This document shows, in pieces, positions 1-5,975 of a DNA stretch of 5,975 nt. This DNA is from JBHIDJ01 sp046760105 (GTDB taxonomy: Bacteria > Pseudomonadota > Gammaproteobacteria > Acidiferrobacterales > SPGG2): NCBI GenBank assembly GCA_046760105.1, contig JBHIDJ010000176.1, positions 1 to 5,975 on the forward strand. The letters run 5' to 3'. Position 1 is the first letter of the stretch. Every line of letters starts with the position of its first letter. A model generated the notes under the pieces. The model did not search any database. It was not told the DNA's origin and saw nothing but the letters and a program-made list of their open reading frames with translations. The translations under genes were made by a program, and so were the position numbers.

Positions 1-213
1 CGGCGGAGAGGTCTTCCTTCGAGGGCTCTGAGACCCGTCCGGCAGACGGCGGCCGGCCGATCGCTCACCGCTTGTCCATCAGGTGGACATCGTGGTGGGC
101 CTCGGCCCACCGGGGCCAGTGGGCTTCTCGTAGCGAGTTGACAGATCACGCCTTATCGGACGTGGCGCCGAAAACGCAGCCTGAACCTCCTATCTCCATT
201 CCCTCGCAACCCT
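1..213. other. Left-edge segment with no recognisable gene
   Basis: I see no supportable gene in this stretch. One forward frame is open from position 3 to a stop just after 341, but its translation is arginine-, serine- and proline-rich and resembles no family I know. The other forward frames and the reverse strand are broken by stops. The segment contains a strong GC hairpin at 94-111 and, just beyond it, a second one at 262-278. The non-gene character really continues to about 315, where recognisable Fe-S oxidoreductase sequence begins. It may be a diverged intergenic region, the product of a rearrangement, or assembly error at a contig end. Confidence 0.5.
94..111. repeat. GC-rich perfect hairpin (8-bp arms)
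   Basis: GGTGGGCC (94-101) and GGCCCACC (104-111) are perfect reverse complements separated by two bases. In a real hairpin the innermost pairs would open to form the loop. No run of T follows on either side, so it does not look like an intrinsic terminator. Ten bases of it, CTCGGCCCAC (101-110), recur at 271-280 inside a second hairpin. The function is unknown. Confidence 0.5.
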
Positions 214-804
214 ATGACGCTACCGAGCGAATTCCCTGGCTGCGCCTCATGCGTGGATCGGGGGCCGCCGCTCGGCCCACGGAAAGGCCTCGACACGCCG
301 GAAGGGTTCAGCCCATTCGTACCGTCCTGTGTTCTGATGTTTAAACAAGAGCTGCCCTTGATCTTCCCGGACGATGCGGATGTGATCAAAGTGAGCGAGG
401 CCACTTACGATCCGTTCGAATATCTCATGCTGCGTCATAAGGAAGGTAAGTTAAAGCAGGACTTCCGGCAGTCGTTGGGCAATATCTCCTATCATGTCCC
501 CTGTCATCTGCGGGTACAAAATATCGGCCTAAAGACCCGCGAGGTATTGGAGTTGGTGCCGGACACGAAAGTAGAACCCATCGACCGTTGCTCGGGGCAC
601 AATGGTACTTATGCCGTGAAGAATGAATTTCACGAGACCTCTATGAAAATCGGCCGCCCCGTCGTAAAACGCGTGGAAAAGTCCGGCGCCGATTGCTACA
701 GCAGCGACTGCCCCATGGCCGGTCATCAGATCGAGAATGGACTCAAGCACCCCAAGCCACCCGACCATCCCATGGCGTTGTTACGCAGGGCCTACGGCAT
801 CTAG
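214..804 (+). CDS. GlpC/HdrD-like Fe-S oxidoreductase, C-terminal part only (5'-truncated)
   Basis: Only the C-terminal ~160 residues of a CCG-domain Fe-S oxidoreductase (family of about 430-450 residues, related to glycerol-3-phosphate dehydrogenase subunit C and heterodisulfide reductase subunit D) are recognisable. They begin near codon 319-324 (VPSCVLMFKQELPL). Visible signatures are DPFEYLMLRHKEG, HVPCHLRVQNIG, RCSGHNGTYAVK and SDCPMAGH. The last three carry the cysteines of the second CCG domain, which in relatives binds an Fe-S cluster and passes electrons; SGH replaces the usual CG-G after the middle cysteine, as I recall for this subfamily. The first CCG domain and the N-terminal 4Fe-4S ferredoxin domain are absent. 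The frame is open from 142; ATG 214 gives 196 codons, but its first ~35 residues match nothing known. ATG 337 is the other possible start. Neither has a clear ribosome binding site. The remaining part has no stop or frameshift, so recent truncation or a chimeric contig end are both possible. A working protein is unlikely as it stands. Confidence 0.8.
   Translation: MTLPSEFPGCASCVDRGPPLGPRKGLDTPEGFSPFVPSCVLMFKQELPLIFPDDADVIKVSEATYDPFEYLMLRHKEGKLKQDFRQSLGNISYHVPCHLRVQNIGLKTREVLELVPDTKVEPIDRCSGHNGTYAVKNEFHETSMKIGRPVVKRVEKSGADCYSSDCPMAGHQIENGLKHPKPPDHPMALLRRAYGI
262..278. repeat. GC-rich hairpin (6-bp arms, 5-nt loop)
   Basis: GGGCCG (262-267) and CGGCCC (273-278) pair around a CCGCT loop. The right half overlaps the second copy of the 10-base repeat CTCGGCCCAC (271-280), whose first copy forms the hairpin at 94-111. 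It lies about 40 nt before the point where Fe-S oxidoreductase homology starts. There is no T tract. It could be a remnant of a palindromic repeat or a chance product of GC-rich sequence. Confidence 0.35.
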
Positions 805-822
805 CCCGATCCGGTTCAGGCA

Positions 823-1410
823 ATGGAAAAACTAAGACACGAAGACCTGTACTCGCTCGAGGAATACGATCGGCGGCGATCCGAGTTTCGGGCACACGTC
901 ATGGCCCACAAGCTATCGCGGCAGATGCAGATCGGTCCGCACGTGCGGTTGTACTTCGAAGATAGGTTGACCATGCACTACCAAGTGCAAGAGATGTTAC
1001 GTACTGAACGCATCTTTGAACGCGCCGGCATCGAAGACGAGTTGGGTGCCTACAATCCCCTTATCCCCGATGGGAGTAATTGGAAGGCGACTTTGATGAT
1101 GGAGTATGAGGATGTTGCCGAGCGCCTGAGAAGTCTCGCGAAAATGATCGGTATCGAGGATCGCGTTTGGATCAAGGTGGATGGCTTTGAACGCGTGTGC
1201 GCGGTTGCCGACGAAGACCTGCAACGTGAAACAGAGGACAAGACATCATCCGTCCACTTCTTGCGTTTTGAGTTGACGGCGGACATGGTTGCTGCGGTCA
1301 AGCGAGGTGCAGACGTAAGTGTTGGCATAGACCACGAAGCCTACATGTACCAGGTGAACCGCCTCGACGAGGCGGTGAGAGATTCACTCGCACAAGATCT
1401 GAATCAATGA
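823..1410 (+). CDS. DUF3501 family protein
   Basis: This is a complete 195-residue member of DUF3501, a family of unknown biochemical function. Conserved stretches are the opening LRHEDLYSLEEYDRRR (residues 4-19), IGPHVRLYFEDRLTMHYQ (37-54), the following EMLRTERIFERAGI (57-70), YNPLIPDGSNWKAT (77-90), IGIEDRVWIKV (109-119) and SSVHFLRFEL (142-151). No signal peptide or membrane segment is visible, so it is probably cytoplasmic; it is rich in acidic and basic residues and has only one cysteine. The start is well fixed: an in-frame TAG at 802-804 (the stop of the preceding gene) lies seven codons upstream and ATG 823 is the first start after it. The ribosome binding site is weak. The 18-nt gap to the Fe-S oxidoreductase fragment implies co-transcription. 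In many proteobacteria the same pair accompanies a rubrerythrin-like gene, which suggests (inference) a role in redox or peroxide defence. The rubrerythrin is not in this window. Confidence 0.92.
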   Translation: MEKLRHEDLYSLEEYDRRRSEFRAHVMAHKLSRQMQIGPHVRLYFEDRLTMHYQVQEMLRTERIFERAGIEDELGAYNPLIPDGSNWKATLMMEYEDVAERLRSLAKMIGIEDRVWIKVDGFERVCAVADEDLQRETEDKTSSVHFLRFELTADMVAAVKRGADVSVGIDHEAYMYQVNRLDEAVRDSLAQDLNQ

Positions 1411-1440
1411 CGCGGCTTTTGTCGGTTTCCCTCAGCGCAC

Positions 1441-1473
1441 TATATCGATCTATCTTTTAAACTCTTGTATACT
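1441..1473 (+). promoter_or_regulatory. Candidate promoter region for parE-parC
   Basis: This 33-base block is about 76% A+T in an otherwise GC-rich window. It ends in TATACT (1468-1473), which matches the sigma-70 -10 consensus at five of six positions. No good -35 element is seen at 16-18 bp spacing (the bases there are around ATCGATC), and the TG just upstream abuts the hexamer instead of being one base away, so it is not a proper extended -10. If used, transcription would start near 1480, leaving a leader of about 230 nt. This rests on composition and one hexamer only. Confidence 0.25.
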
Positions 1474-1478
1474 GCGTC

Positions 1479-1501
1479 CAGCGTGCTGTGGGCATGCGCT
1501 G
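1479..1501 (+). repeat. Hairpin just downstream of the candidate -10
   Basis: CAGCG (1479-1483) pairs with CGCTG (1497-1501). TGC (1484-1486) can continue with GCA (1492-1494) if two bases (1495-1496) bulge, leaving the loop TGTGG. It would sit at the very 5' end of a transcript starting near 1480. No U tract follows, so it is not a terminator. It might stabilise the leader or be chance. Confidence 0.3.
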
Positions 1502-1531
1502 CATGGACTGAATGAGCAGTAACAGGTTGTC

Positions 1532-1581
1532 GAGCATCGGCAAAGTAAGCGTGCTTGCTGCGGCAGGCATGACCGATGCTC
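1532..1581 (+). repeat. 9-bp inverted repeat in the parE leader
   Basis: GAGCATCGG (1532-1540) and CCGATGCTC (1573-1581) are perfect reverse complements separated by 32 nt. The spacer has smaller self-complementary parts, for example AAGC/GCTT at 1547-1556. A 9-bp perfect arm pair within 50 nt is somewhat more than expected by chance in a 300-nt region. It could be a closing stem of a structured leader RNA or a protein-binding site. No known riboswitch or attenuator motif is recognised. Confidence 0.35.
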
Positions 1582-1710
1582 ACCCCCTTACAACCGGCCG
1601 GCAGCGAATCCGGCTTGCAGTAGCTCCGATCCTCGTCTATTCCCTGATCATACCAACGCGTGGGACGGCATCGTGTGCTAGGCCCAAGGTGACCAGCTAG
1701 ACAACAGTAC

Positions 1711-3603
1711 ATGGTCTCTACTTACGATTCTTCGGCCATTGAGGTCCTCACCGGAATTGAGCCGGTGCGACGACGCCCGGGCATGTACACTCAGACCGAG
1801 CGACCCAACCACGCCGCACAGGAAGTGATCGACAACAGCGTCGACGAGGCGATCGCCGGTTACGCCGACCGCATCGAGATCATTCTCCATAAGGACGGTT
1901 CCATGACGGTCGAGGACAACGGCCGTGGCATCCCGGTGGACAAGCACAAGGGGGAGAAAGTCTCCGGGGTAGAAGTGATCATGACGCGGCTGCACGCCGG
2001 CGGAAAGTTCTCGAACAAGAATTACACATTCTCCGGTGGCCTGCACGGCGTTGGCGTTTCGGTGGTCAATGCGCTTTGCAAACGCTTAGAGGTCTTCGTG
2101 CGCCGTGGCGGTAAGCAGTACCGCATGACCTTCGCCGACGGCCAGAAGACCTCGCCGTTAAAAGCCGTTGGCAAGGTGGGACAACGCAATACCGGCACGA
2201 GCATTCGCTTCTGGCCGGACCCCCAGTTTTTTGATTCCGTGAAATACAGCATCCCGCGGCTGAAGCACGTGTTACGGGCAAAGGCGGTGTTGTGCCCCGG
2301 CCTGCACGTCATTTTCAAGCATGAGGCTAACAAAAAAGACAATGAGGAATGGCAATACGAAGGTGGTCTGCAGGATTACCTGCTGGAGGAACTGGGAGAT
2401 TGCGAGCTGTTACCCGAGGAGCCCTTCACCAGTCACTTCGAGGGTGACAACGAACAAGTGGACTGGGCCGTTATCTGGCTACCCGACGGTGACGAGCCCG
2501 TTGTGGAAAGCTATGTCAATCTGATCCCCACTACCCTGGACGGCACCCATGTCACCGGTTTTCGTACTGGATTGACCGAAGCGATACGCGAGTTCTGTGA
2601 GTTCCGAAACTTATTGCCGCGTGGGGTGAAGCTCGCGCCGGAGGATCTGTGGGGCGCTTGTAGCTATGTGCTTTCACTCAAGATGAAAGATCCGCAATTT
2701 GCCGGGCAGAGCAAGGAACGGCTGTCATCGCGCGAGGCGGGGGCGTTTGTGTCGGGGGTGACCAAGGACGCCTTTACCCTGTGGCTGAACCGACATATCA
2801 AGGACGCGGAAGCGATCGCGGCGTTGGCGATCGAGAACGCGCAGACGCGTATGCGCGCCGGTAAGCGCGTGGAGCGCAAAAAGCTCAGCGGTGGACCGGC
2901 GCTACCGGGCAAGCTGGCTGACTGTACCAGTCAGGATCTTTCGCGCACGGAGCTCTTCCTGGTGGAGGGTGATTCCGCCGGGGGCTCCGCCAAGCAAGCG
3001 CGCGATAAGGAATTCCAAGCAGTGATGCCGTTACGCGGCAAGATATTAAACACGTGGGAGGTCGACTCCGGCGAAGTACTCAGCTCGCAGGAGGTGCATG
3101 ACATCGCGGTCGCGTTGGGGGTGGATCCGGGTTCGAGCAAACTCGATGCCTTGCGCTATGGCAAGGTCTGCATATTGGCGGATGCGGATTCCGATGGTGC
3201 GCATATCGCGACGCTATTGTGCGCATTGTTCGTGCGTCACTTCCGCCCGTTGGTGCAGGCGGGACGCGTCTACGTGGCGATGCCGCCGCTTTATCGCATC
3301 GACGTGGGCAAGGAGGTGTACTACGCACTCGACGAGAAGGAAAAGAAGGGCGTGCTCGATCGCATCGTCGCGGAAAAGATCCGGGGCAAGGTCAACGTGC
3401 AACGCTTCAAGGGTCTGGGAGAGATGAACCCGATGCAGTTGCGTGAAACCACCATGGATCCGAACACCCGGCGCTTAGTACAGCTGGTCATCAAACCCGG
3501 CGATACCACGAATAAGATGATGGACGTCCTGCTGGCCAAGAAACGTGCCGCCGATCGCAGGGCGTGGCTGGAGAAGAAAGGTGACAAGGCGGCAATAGGG
3601 TGA
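1711..3603 (+). CDS. parE: DNA topoisomerase IV subunit B (ParE)
   Basis: ParE is the ATPase and Mg2+-binding subunit of topoisomerase IV, which passes one DNA duplex through another to unlink replicated chromosomes and relax supercoils. The protein has 630 residues, the same as E. coli ParE. The GHKL ATPase comes first: catalytic-region EVIDNSVDEA (38-47, Mg-binding N42), EDNGRGIP (68-75) and the ATP lid GGLHGVG (109-115). The transducer domain follows, with Q333 and K335 in AGQSKERLSSR contacting ATP. The TOPRIM domain has VEGDSAGG (418-425, with E419), PLRGKILN (440-447) and DADSD (491-495). The C-terminal end has QRFKGLGEMNPMQLRETT (564-581). All key residues are intact, and the quinolone-region motifs look wild type. 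ATG 1711 is the start: an in-frame TGA at 1690-1692 excludes anything much longer, and the family N-terminus matches. The nearest purine-rich site, AAGGTGA (1686-1692), is 18 nt from the ATG, so ribosome binding looks weak. It is followed 51 nt later by parC. Confidence 0.98.
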   Translation: MVSTYDSSAIEVLTGIEPVRRRPGMYTQTERPNHAAQEVIDNSVDEAIAGYADRIEIILHKDGSMTVEDNGRGIPVDKHKGEKVSGVEVIMTRLHAGGKFSNKNYTFSGGLHGVGVSVVNALCKRLEVFVRRGGKQYRMTFADGQKTSPLKAVGKVGQRNTGTSIRFWPDPQFFDSVKYSIPRLKHVLRAKAVLCPGLHVIFKHEANKKDNEEWQYEGGLQDYLLEELGDCELLPEEPFTSHFEGDNEQVDWAVIWLPDGDEPVVESYVNLIPTTLDGTHVTGFRTGLTEAIREFCEFRNLLPRGVKLAPEDLWGACSYVLSLKMKDPQFAGQSKERLSSREAGAFVSGVTKDAFTLWLNRHIKDAEAIAALAIENAQTRMRAGKRVERKKLSGGPALPGKLADCTSQDLSRTELFLVEGDSAGGSAKQARDKEFQAVMPLRGKILNTWEVDSGEVLSSQEVHDIAVALGVDPGSSKLDALRYGKVCILADADSDGAHIATLLCALFVRHFRPLVQAGRVYVAMPPLYRIDVGKEVYYALDEKEKKGVLDRIVAEKIRGKVNVQRFKGLGEMNPMQLRETTMDPNTRRLVQLVIKPGDTTNKMMDVLLAKKRAADRRAWLEKKGDKAAIG

Positions 3604-3644
3604 CAGTTCGCGCGCGTTGTGTAGATAGGCTTAGAGAAAGGTGC

Positions 3645-3648
3645 AGGT
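3645..3648 (+). promoter_or_regulatory. Ribosome binding site supporting parC start at 3655
   Basis: AGGT lies 6 nt before ATG 3655, with a further AAAGG at 3637-3641. The alternative in-frame ATG at 3751, which would give the more usual ParC N-terminus, has no purine-rich site upstream. An in-frame TAG at 3622-3624 limits the start on the other side. The site therefore favours the longer form with the basic extension. Confidence 0.5.
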
Positions 3649-3654
3649 AAACGA

Positions 3655-5973
3655 ATGGCGAGAAAAGTAACAAGGAAAGCAAAGTCGAGGCCGAGGGCAG
3701 CGGCATCAACGCGTAAGAAGGCGCGTGCATTGAGCGCCCGGCCACGTGTGATGGATGTCGAACGCCTGCCGCTGGCGACGTTCACCGAGCAGGCCTACCT
3801 TGATTACTCGATGTACGTCATCCTGGATCGTGCGCTGCCGCACATCAGCGATGGCTTGAAACCGGTGCAGCGGCGAATCGTCTATGCCATGTCGGAGCTG
3901 GGGCTCAATGCCGCTGCGAAGTTCAAGAAATCGGCACGTACAGTGGGTGACGTCTTGGGCAAATTTCATCCTCATGGCGATAGCGCGTGCTACGAGGCGA
4001 TGGTGTTGATGGCACAGCCATTCAGCTTCCGCTACCCGCTGATAGATGGCCAGGGCAACTGGGGGTCGATCGATGATCCCAAGTCATTCGCCGCCATGCG
4101 TTACACCGAGTCGCGGCTGACCCGATTTGCACAAACGCTTTTGTCGGAGCTGGACCAGGGGACGGTGGATTGGGTGCCCAACTTCGACGGTACCCTGGAA
4201 GAACCCAAGCTGCTCCCGGCGCGACTGCCGCAGGCCCTGCTAAATGGCACCACCGGCATCGCGGTCGGTATGGCCACCGACATTCCGCCCCACAACATGC
4301 GCGAGGTAGCCGCCGCCTGTGTGCGTCTGCTCGAGCAACCCAGCGCGACGGTGAAACAGTTGTGCGAGCACATCCAGGGGCCCGACTATCCGACCGAAGC
4401 CGAGATCATCACGCCGTTGTCGGAGATCCGCGCGATGTACGAAACGGGCAACGGATCCATAAAGATGCGCGCCCGCTGGGAGCGCGAGAACGGCGACATC
4501 ATCGTGACGGCGTTACCTTACCAGGTCTCGAGCAGCCGGGTGATGGAGCAGATCGCCAACCAGATGCAGGCGAAAAAGCTCCCCATGGTCGACGATCTCC
4601 GCGATGAATCCGACCACGAGAACCCCACCCGCTTGGTGATCGAACCCCGGTCCAACCGGGTGGATCCAGAGGCCCTCATGTCGCACCTGTTTGCGACCAC
4701 CGACCTGGAACGCAATTACCGGGTTAACTTGAACATGATTGGCCTTAACGGCCGCCCGCGCGTGTACAACCTGCGCGACCTACTAAAGGAGTGGCTGGAT
4801 TTCAGAACGACGACCGTACGTCGCCGGCTGCAGTTCCGCTATGACCGGGTCGTGGCGCGGCTGCATATTTTGGACGGGTTGCTTATCGCGTATCTCAATA
4901 TAAATGAGGTGATTCGAATCATCCGCCGCGAAGACGAGCCCAAGCCGAAATTAATGAAGCGCTTCAAGCTCACCGAGATCCAGGCAGACGCGATCCTGGA
5001 TACCCGACTACGGAATCTTGCGCGTCTGGAAGAAATGAAGATTCAGACAGAACAAAAGGAGCTAACGCGTGAACGCGACGGGCTTGCCAAGATTCTTAAG
5101 TCCCGGGTGCGGCTCAAAAACCAGGTGCGGGACGAATTGATGGCGGATGCCAAGGAGTTTGGCGACGAGCGCCGCTCGCCGATCGTCGAACGCGGTACCG
5201 CTAAGGCGATCGACCAGGCGGCGCTTCTGCCGACCGAGCCAATCACCGTCGTTTTATCGGAGCGCGGCTGGGTGCGGGCGGCAAAGGGCCACGATGTCGA
5301 TCCCCGGACGCTTACCTATAAAGGTGGCGACAATTTCCTGGATGCCGCCCGCGGGCGTAGTAATGCACCCGTCGTCTTTATCGACTCGACCGGCCGTACC
5401 TACTCGTTGCCGGCGCACAAGCTGCCGTCGGCGCGTGGCCAGGGTGATCCCGCCAGTAGCTATTTCAATCCACCCGCCGGCGCCAGCTTTGCCGGGGCCA
5501 TGATGGGGAAACCGGACGACCTGTTTCTGCTCGCAAGCGACGCCGGTTACGGTTTTGTCGCCGCGCTTGAGGATCTTTATGCCAAGAACAAGGCCGGTAA
5601 GGCGGTATTGAAAGTTCCGAAAGGTGCGAAAGTGCTACCGCCGCGGCGGGTGGAAAAATACGATGAGGATTGGATTGCGGCGGTGACCACCCAGGGGCGG
5701 CTGTTGACCTTTATGATCGGCGAGCTGCCGCTGATGGCAAAAGGCAAGGGCATCAAGATCATCAACATTCCGTCCAAGAAAGCCGCTAGCCGGGAAGAGT
5801 ATGTCGTGGCGACGGTTGTCTTCCCCGAAGACAAGGGGCTTATCGTTCATGCCGGTAAACGTCATCTCAAGTTGTCGGTCGATGATCTCGAGCGCTACAT
5901 CGGTGAGCGGGCATTACGAGGGTTGAAGCTGCCGCGGGGGTTTCAGCAGGTACATGGGGTGGAGATCGCGTAA
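3655..5973 (+). CDS. parC: DNA topoisomerase IV subunit A (ParC)
   Basis: ParC is the DNA cleavage and rejoining subunit of topoisomerase IV and works with ParE as an A2B2 enzyme in chromosome decatenation. The protein has 772 residues (E. coli 752). Residues 1-35 are a basic extension. The breakage-reunion domain begins near residue 38 (LPLATFTEQAYLDYSMYV): winged-helix DGLKPVQRRIVYAMSELGL (66-84), GKFHPHGDSACYEAM (102-116), catalytic Tyr150 with Arg149 in AAMRYTE, then NGTTGIAVGMATDIPPHN (197-214). The coiled-coil and tower region includes DDLRDESDHENPTRLVI (313-329) and FATTDLERNYRVNLNMI (346-362). From about residue 525 a beta-propeller DNA-wrapping domain runs to the end (GWVRAAKGHD, ASDAGYGF, KGKGIKIINIP). 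Quinolone positions equivalent to E. coli S80 and E84 are S110 and E114, so wild type. The protein stops right after the last propeller strand, without the short acidic tail of E. coli. The gene is complete, and the TAA lies 2 nt from the window end. It is probably co-transcribed with parE. Confidence 0.98.
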   Translation: MARKVTRKAKSRPRAAASTRKKARALSARPRVMDVERLPLATFTEQAYLDYSMYVILDRALPHISDGLKPVQRRIVYAMSELGLNAAAKFKKSARTVGDVLGKFHPHGDSACYEAMVLMAQPFSFRYPLIDGQGNWGSIDDPKSFAAMRYTESRLTRFAQTLLSELDQGTVDWVPNFDGTLEEPKLLPARLPQALLNGTTGIAVGMATDIPPHNMREVAAACVRLLEQPSATVKQLCEHIQGPDYPTEAEIITPLSEIRAMYETGNGSIKMRARWERENGDIIVTALPYQVSSSRVMEQIANQMQAKKLPMVDDLRDESDHENPTRLVIEPRSNRVDPEALMSHLFATTDLERNYRVNLNMIGLNGRPRVYNLRDLLKEWLDFRTTTVRRRLQFRYDRVVARLHILDGLLIAYLNINEVIRIIRREDEPKPKLMKRFKLTEIQADAILDTRLRNLARLEEMKIQTEQKELTRERDGLAKILKSRVRLKNQVRDELMADAKEFGDERRSPIVERGTAKAIDQAALLPTEPITVVLSERGWVRAAKGHDVDPRTLTYKGGDNFLDAARGRSNAPVVFIDSTGRTYSLPAHKLPSARGQGDPASSYFNPPAGASFAGAMMGKPDDLFLLASDAGYGFVAALEDLYAKNKAGKAVLKVPKGAKVLPPRRVEKYDEDWIAAVTTQGRLLTFMIGELPLMAKGKGIKIINIPSKKAASREEYVVATVVFPEDKGLIVHAGKRHLKLSVDDLERYIGERALRGLKLPRGFQQVHGVEIA

Positions 5974-5975
5974 GA

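Larger units (their letters stand above)
1411..1710. other. Intergenic region and probable parE leader
   Basis: These 300 nt hold no gene I can support. Both strands have short open frames (62 codons forward from 1512, 90 codons reverse over 1440-1712), but neither resembles a known protein or has a convincing ribosome binding site. An AT-rich island at 1441-1473 (25 of 33 bases A or T) stands out from the GC-rich surroundings and includes TATACT. It is followed by a hairpin at 1479-1501 and a 9-bp inverted repeat at 1532-1581. I see no clear intrinsic terminator after DUF3501. The likely content is the end of the upstream transcript plus the promoter and a leader of about 230 nt for parE. 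Confidence 0.6.

Noticed and set aside
138..166. TTGACA at 138-143 as a -35 box
   Set aside because: At 16-18 bp spacing the bases are GC-rich (around CGTGGC) and do not resemble a -10 element.
3..344. Forward frame open from the left edge to 344 (ATG at 72)
   Set aside because: The translation is Arg/Ser/Pro-rich without any recognisable motif, has no ribosome binding site, and runs out of frame into the well-supported Fe-S oxidoreductase sequence.
1411..1440. Intrinsic terminator after DUF3501
   Set aside because: There is a short run of T (CTTTTG) but no GC-rich stem before it.
1615..1643. TTGCAG-17 bp-TATTCC as a second parE promoter
   Set aside because: Each hexamer matches consensus at only three of six positions, which is expected by chance.
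1512..1700. 62-codon forward frame in the intergenic region, with a short hydrophobic stretch
   Set aside because: It has no ribosome binding site and no known homologue, and it spans the inverted repeat. It is more likely leader sequence than a small protein, though relatives could be checked.
1440..1712. 90-codon reverse-strand frame filling the DUF3501-parE gap
   Set aside because: Its composition (many His, Cys, Arg, Ser) looks random, its end overlaps the parE start codon, and no start signals are visible.
3321..3785. 154-codon reverse frame across the parE-parC junction, and other long reverse frames inside parE and parC
   Set aside because: These are shadows of the strongly conserved forward genes, caused by GC-rich codon usage, and match no family.
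1..5975. tRNA, rRNA, CRISPR array, insertion sequence or transposase
   Set aside because: I looked for cloverleaf-like segments, regular direct repeats, terminal inverted repeats and transposase motifs on both strands and saw none.

Overview
This window reads as a piece of a gammaproteobacterial chromosome. The strongest evidence is the topoisomerase IV pair. ParE is exactly as long as the Escherichia coli protein (630 residues), and ParC follows the E. coli sequence closely from its catalytic domain to the end of its C-terminal beta-propeller. All genes lie on the + strand and the DNA is GC-rich. The genus cannot be named from what is here. A Fe-S oxidoreductase next to a DUF3501 gene would suit an environmental, possibly chemolithotrophic, lineage, but that is only a guess.

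Layout. Positions 1 to about 315 hold no recognisable gene, only two GC-rich hairpins. At about 316-321 the sequence changes abruptly into the last ~160 codons of a GlpC/HdrD-like Fe-S oxidoreductase (CCG-domain family). The gene lacks its N-terminal two thirds, so it is either a 5'-truncated gene or a chimeric contig end. A complete DUF3501 gene follows 18 nt later in the same frame (823-1410). In other bacteria this pair usually sits with a rubrerythrin-like gene, which is not in the window.

A 300-nt intergenic stretch (1411-1710) comes next. It contains an AT-rich island with a possible -10 element, a hairpin and a 9-bp inverted repeat, and probably holds the parE promoter and leader. Then come parE (1711-3603) and parC (3655-5973), 51 nt apart and probably co-transcribed. 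The window ends 2 nt after the parC stop.

How the genes work together. ParE (ATPase and TOPRIM) and ParC (breakage-reunion and DNA-wrapping) form the A2B2 topoisomerase IV that unlinks daughter chromosomes. The Fe-S protein and DUF3501 belong to a separate, conserved but poorly understood redox or stress cassette.

No clearly new biological system is visible. The points most worth checking are the broken junction upstream of the Fe-S gene, the DUF3501 pairing, the structured leader before parE, and the basic N-terminal extension of ParC with its unusual arginine codons.
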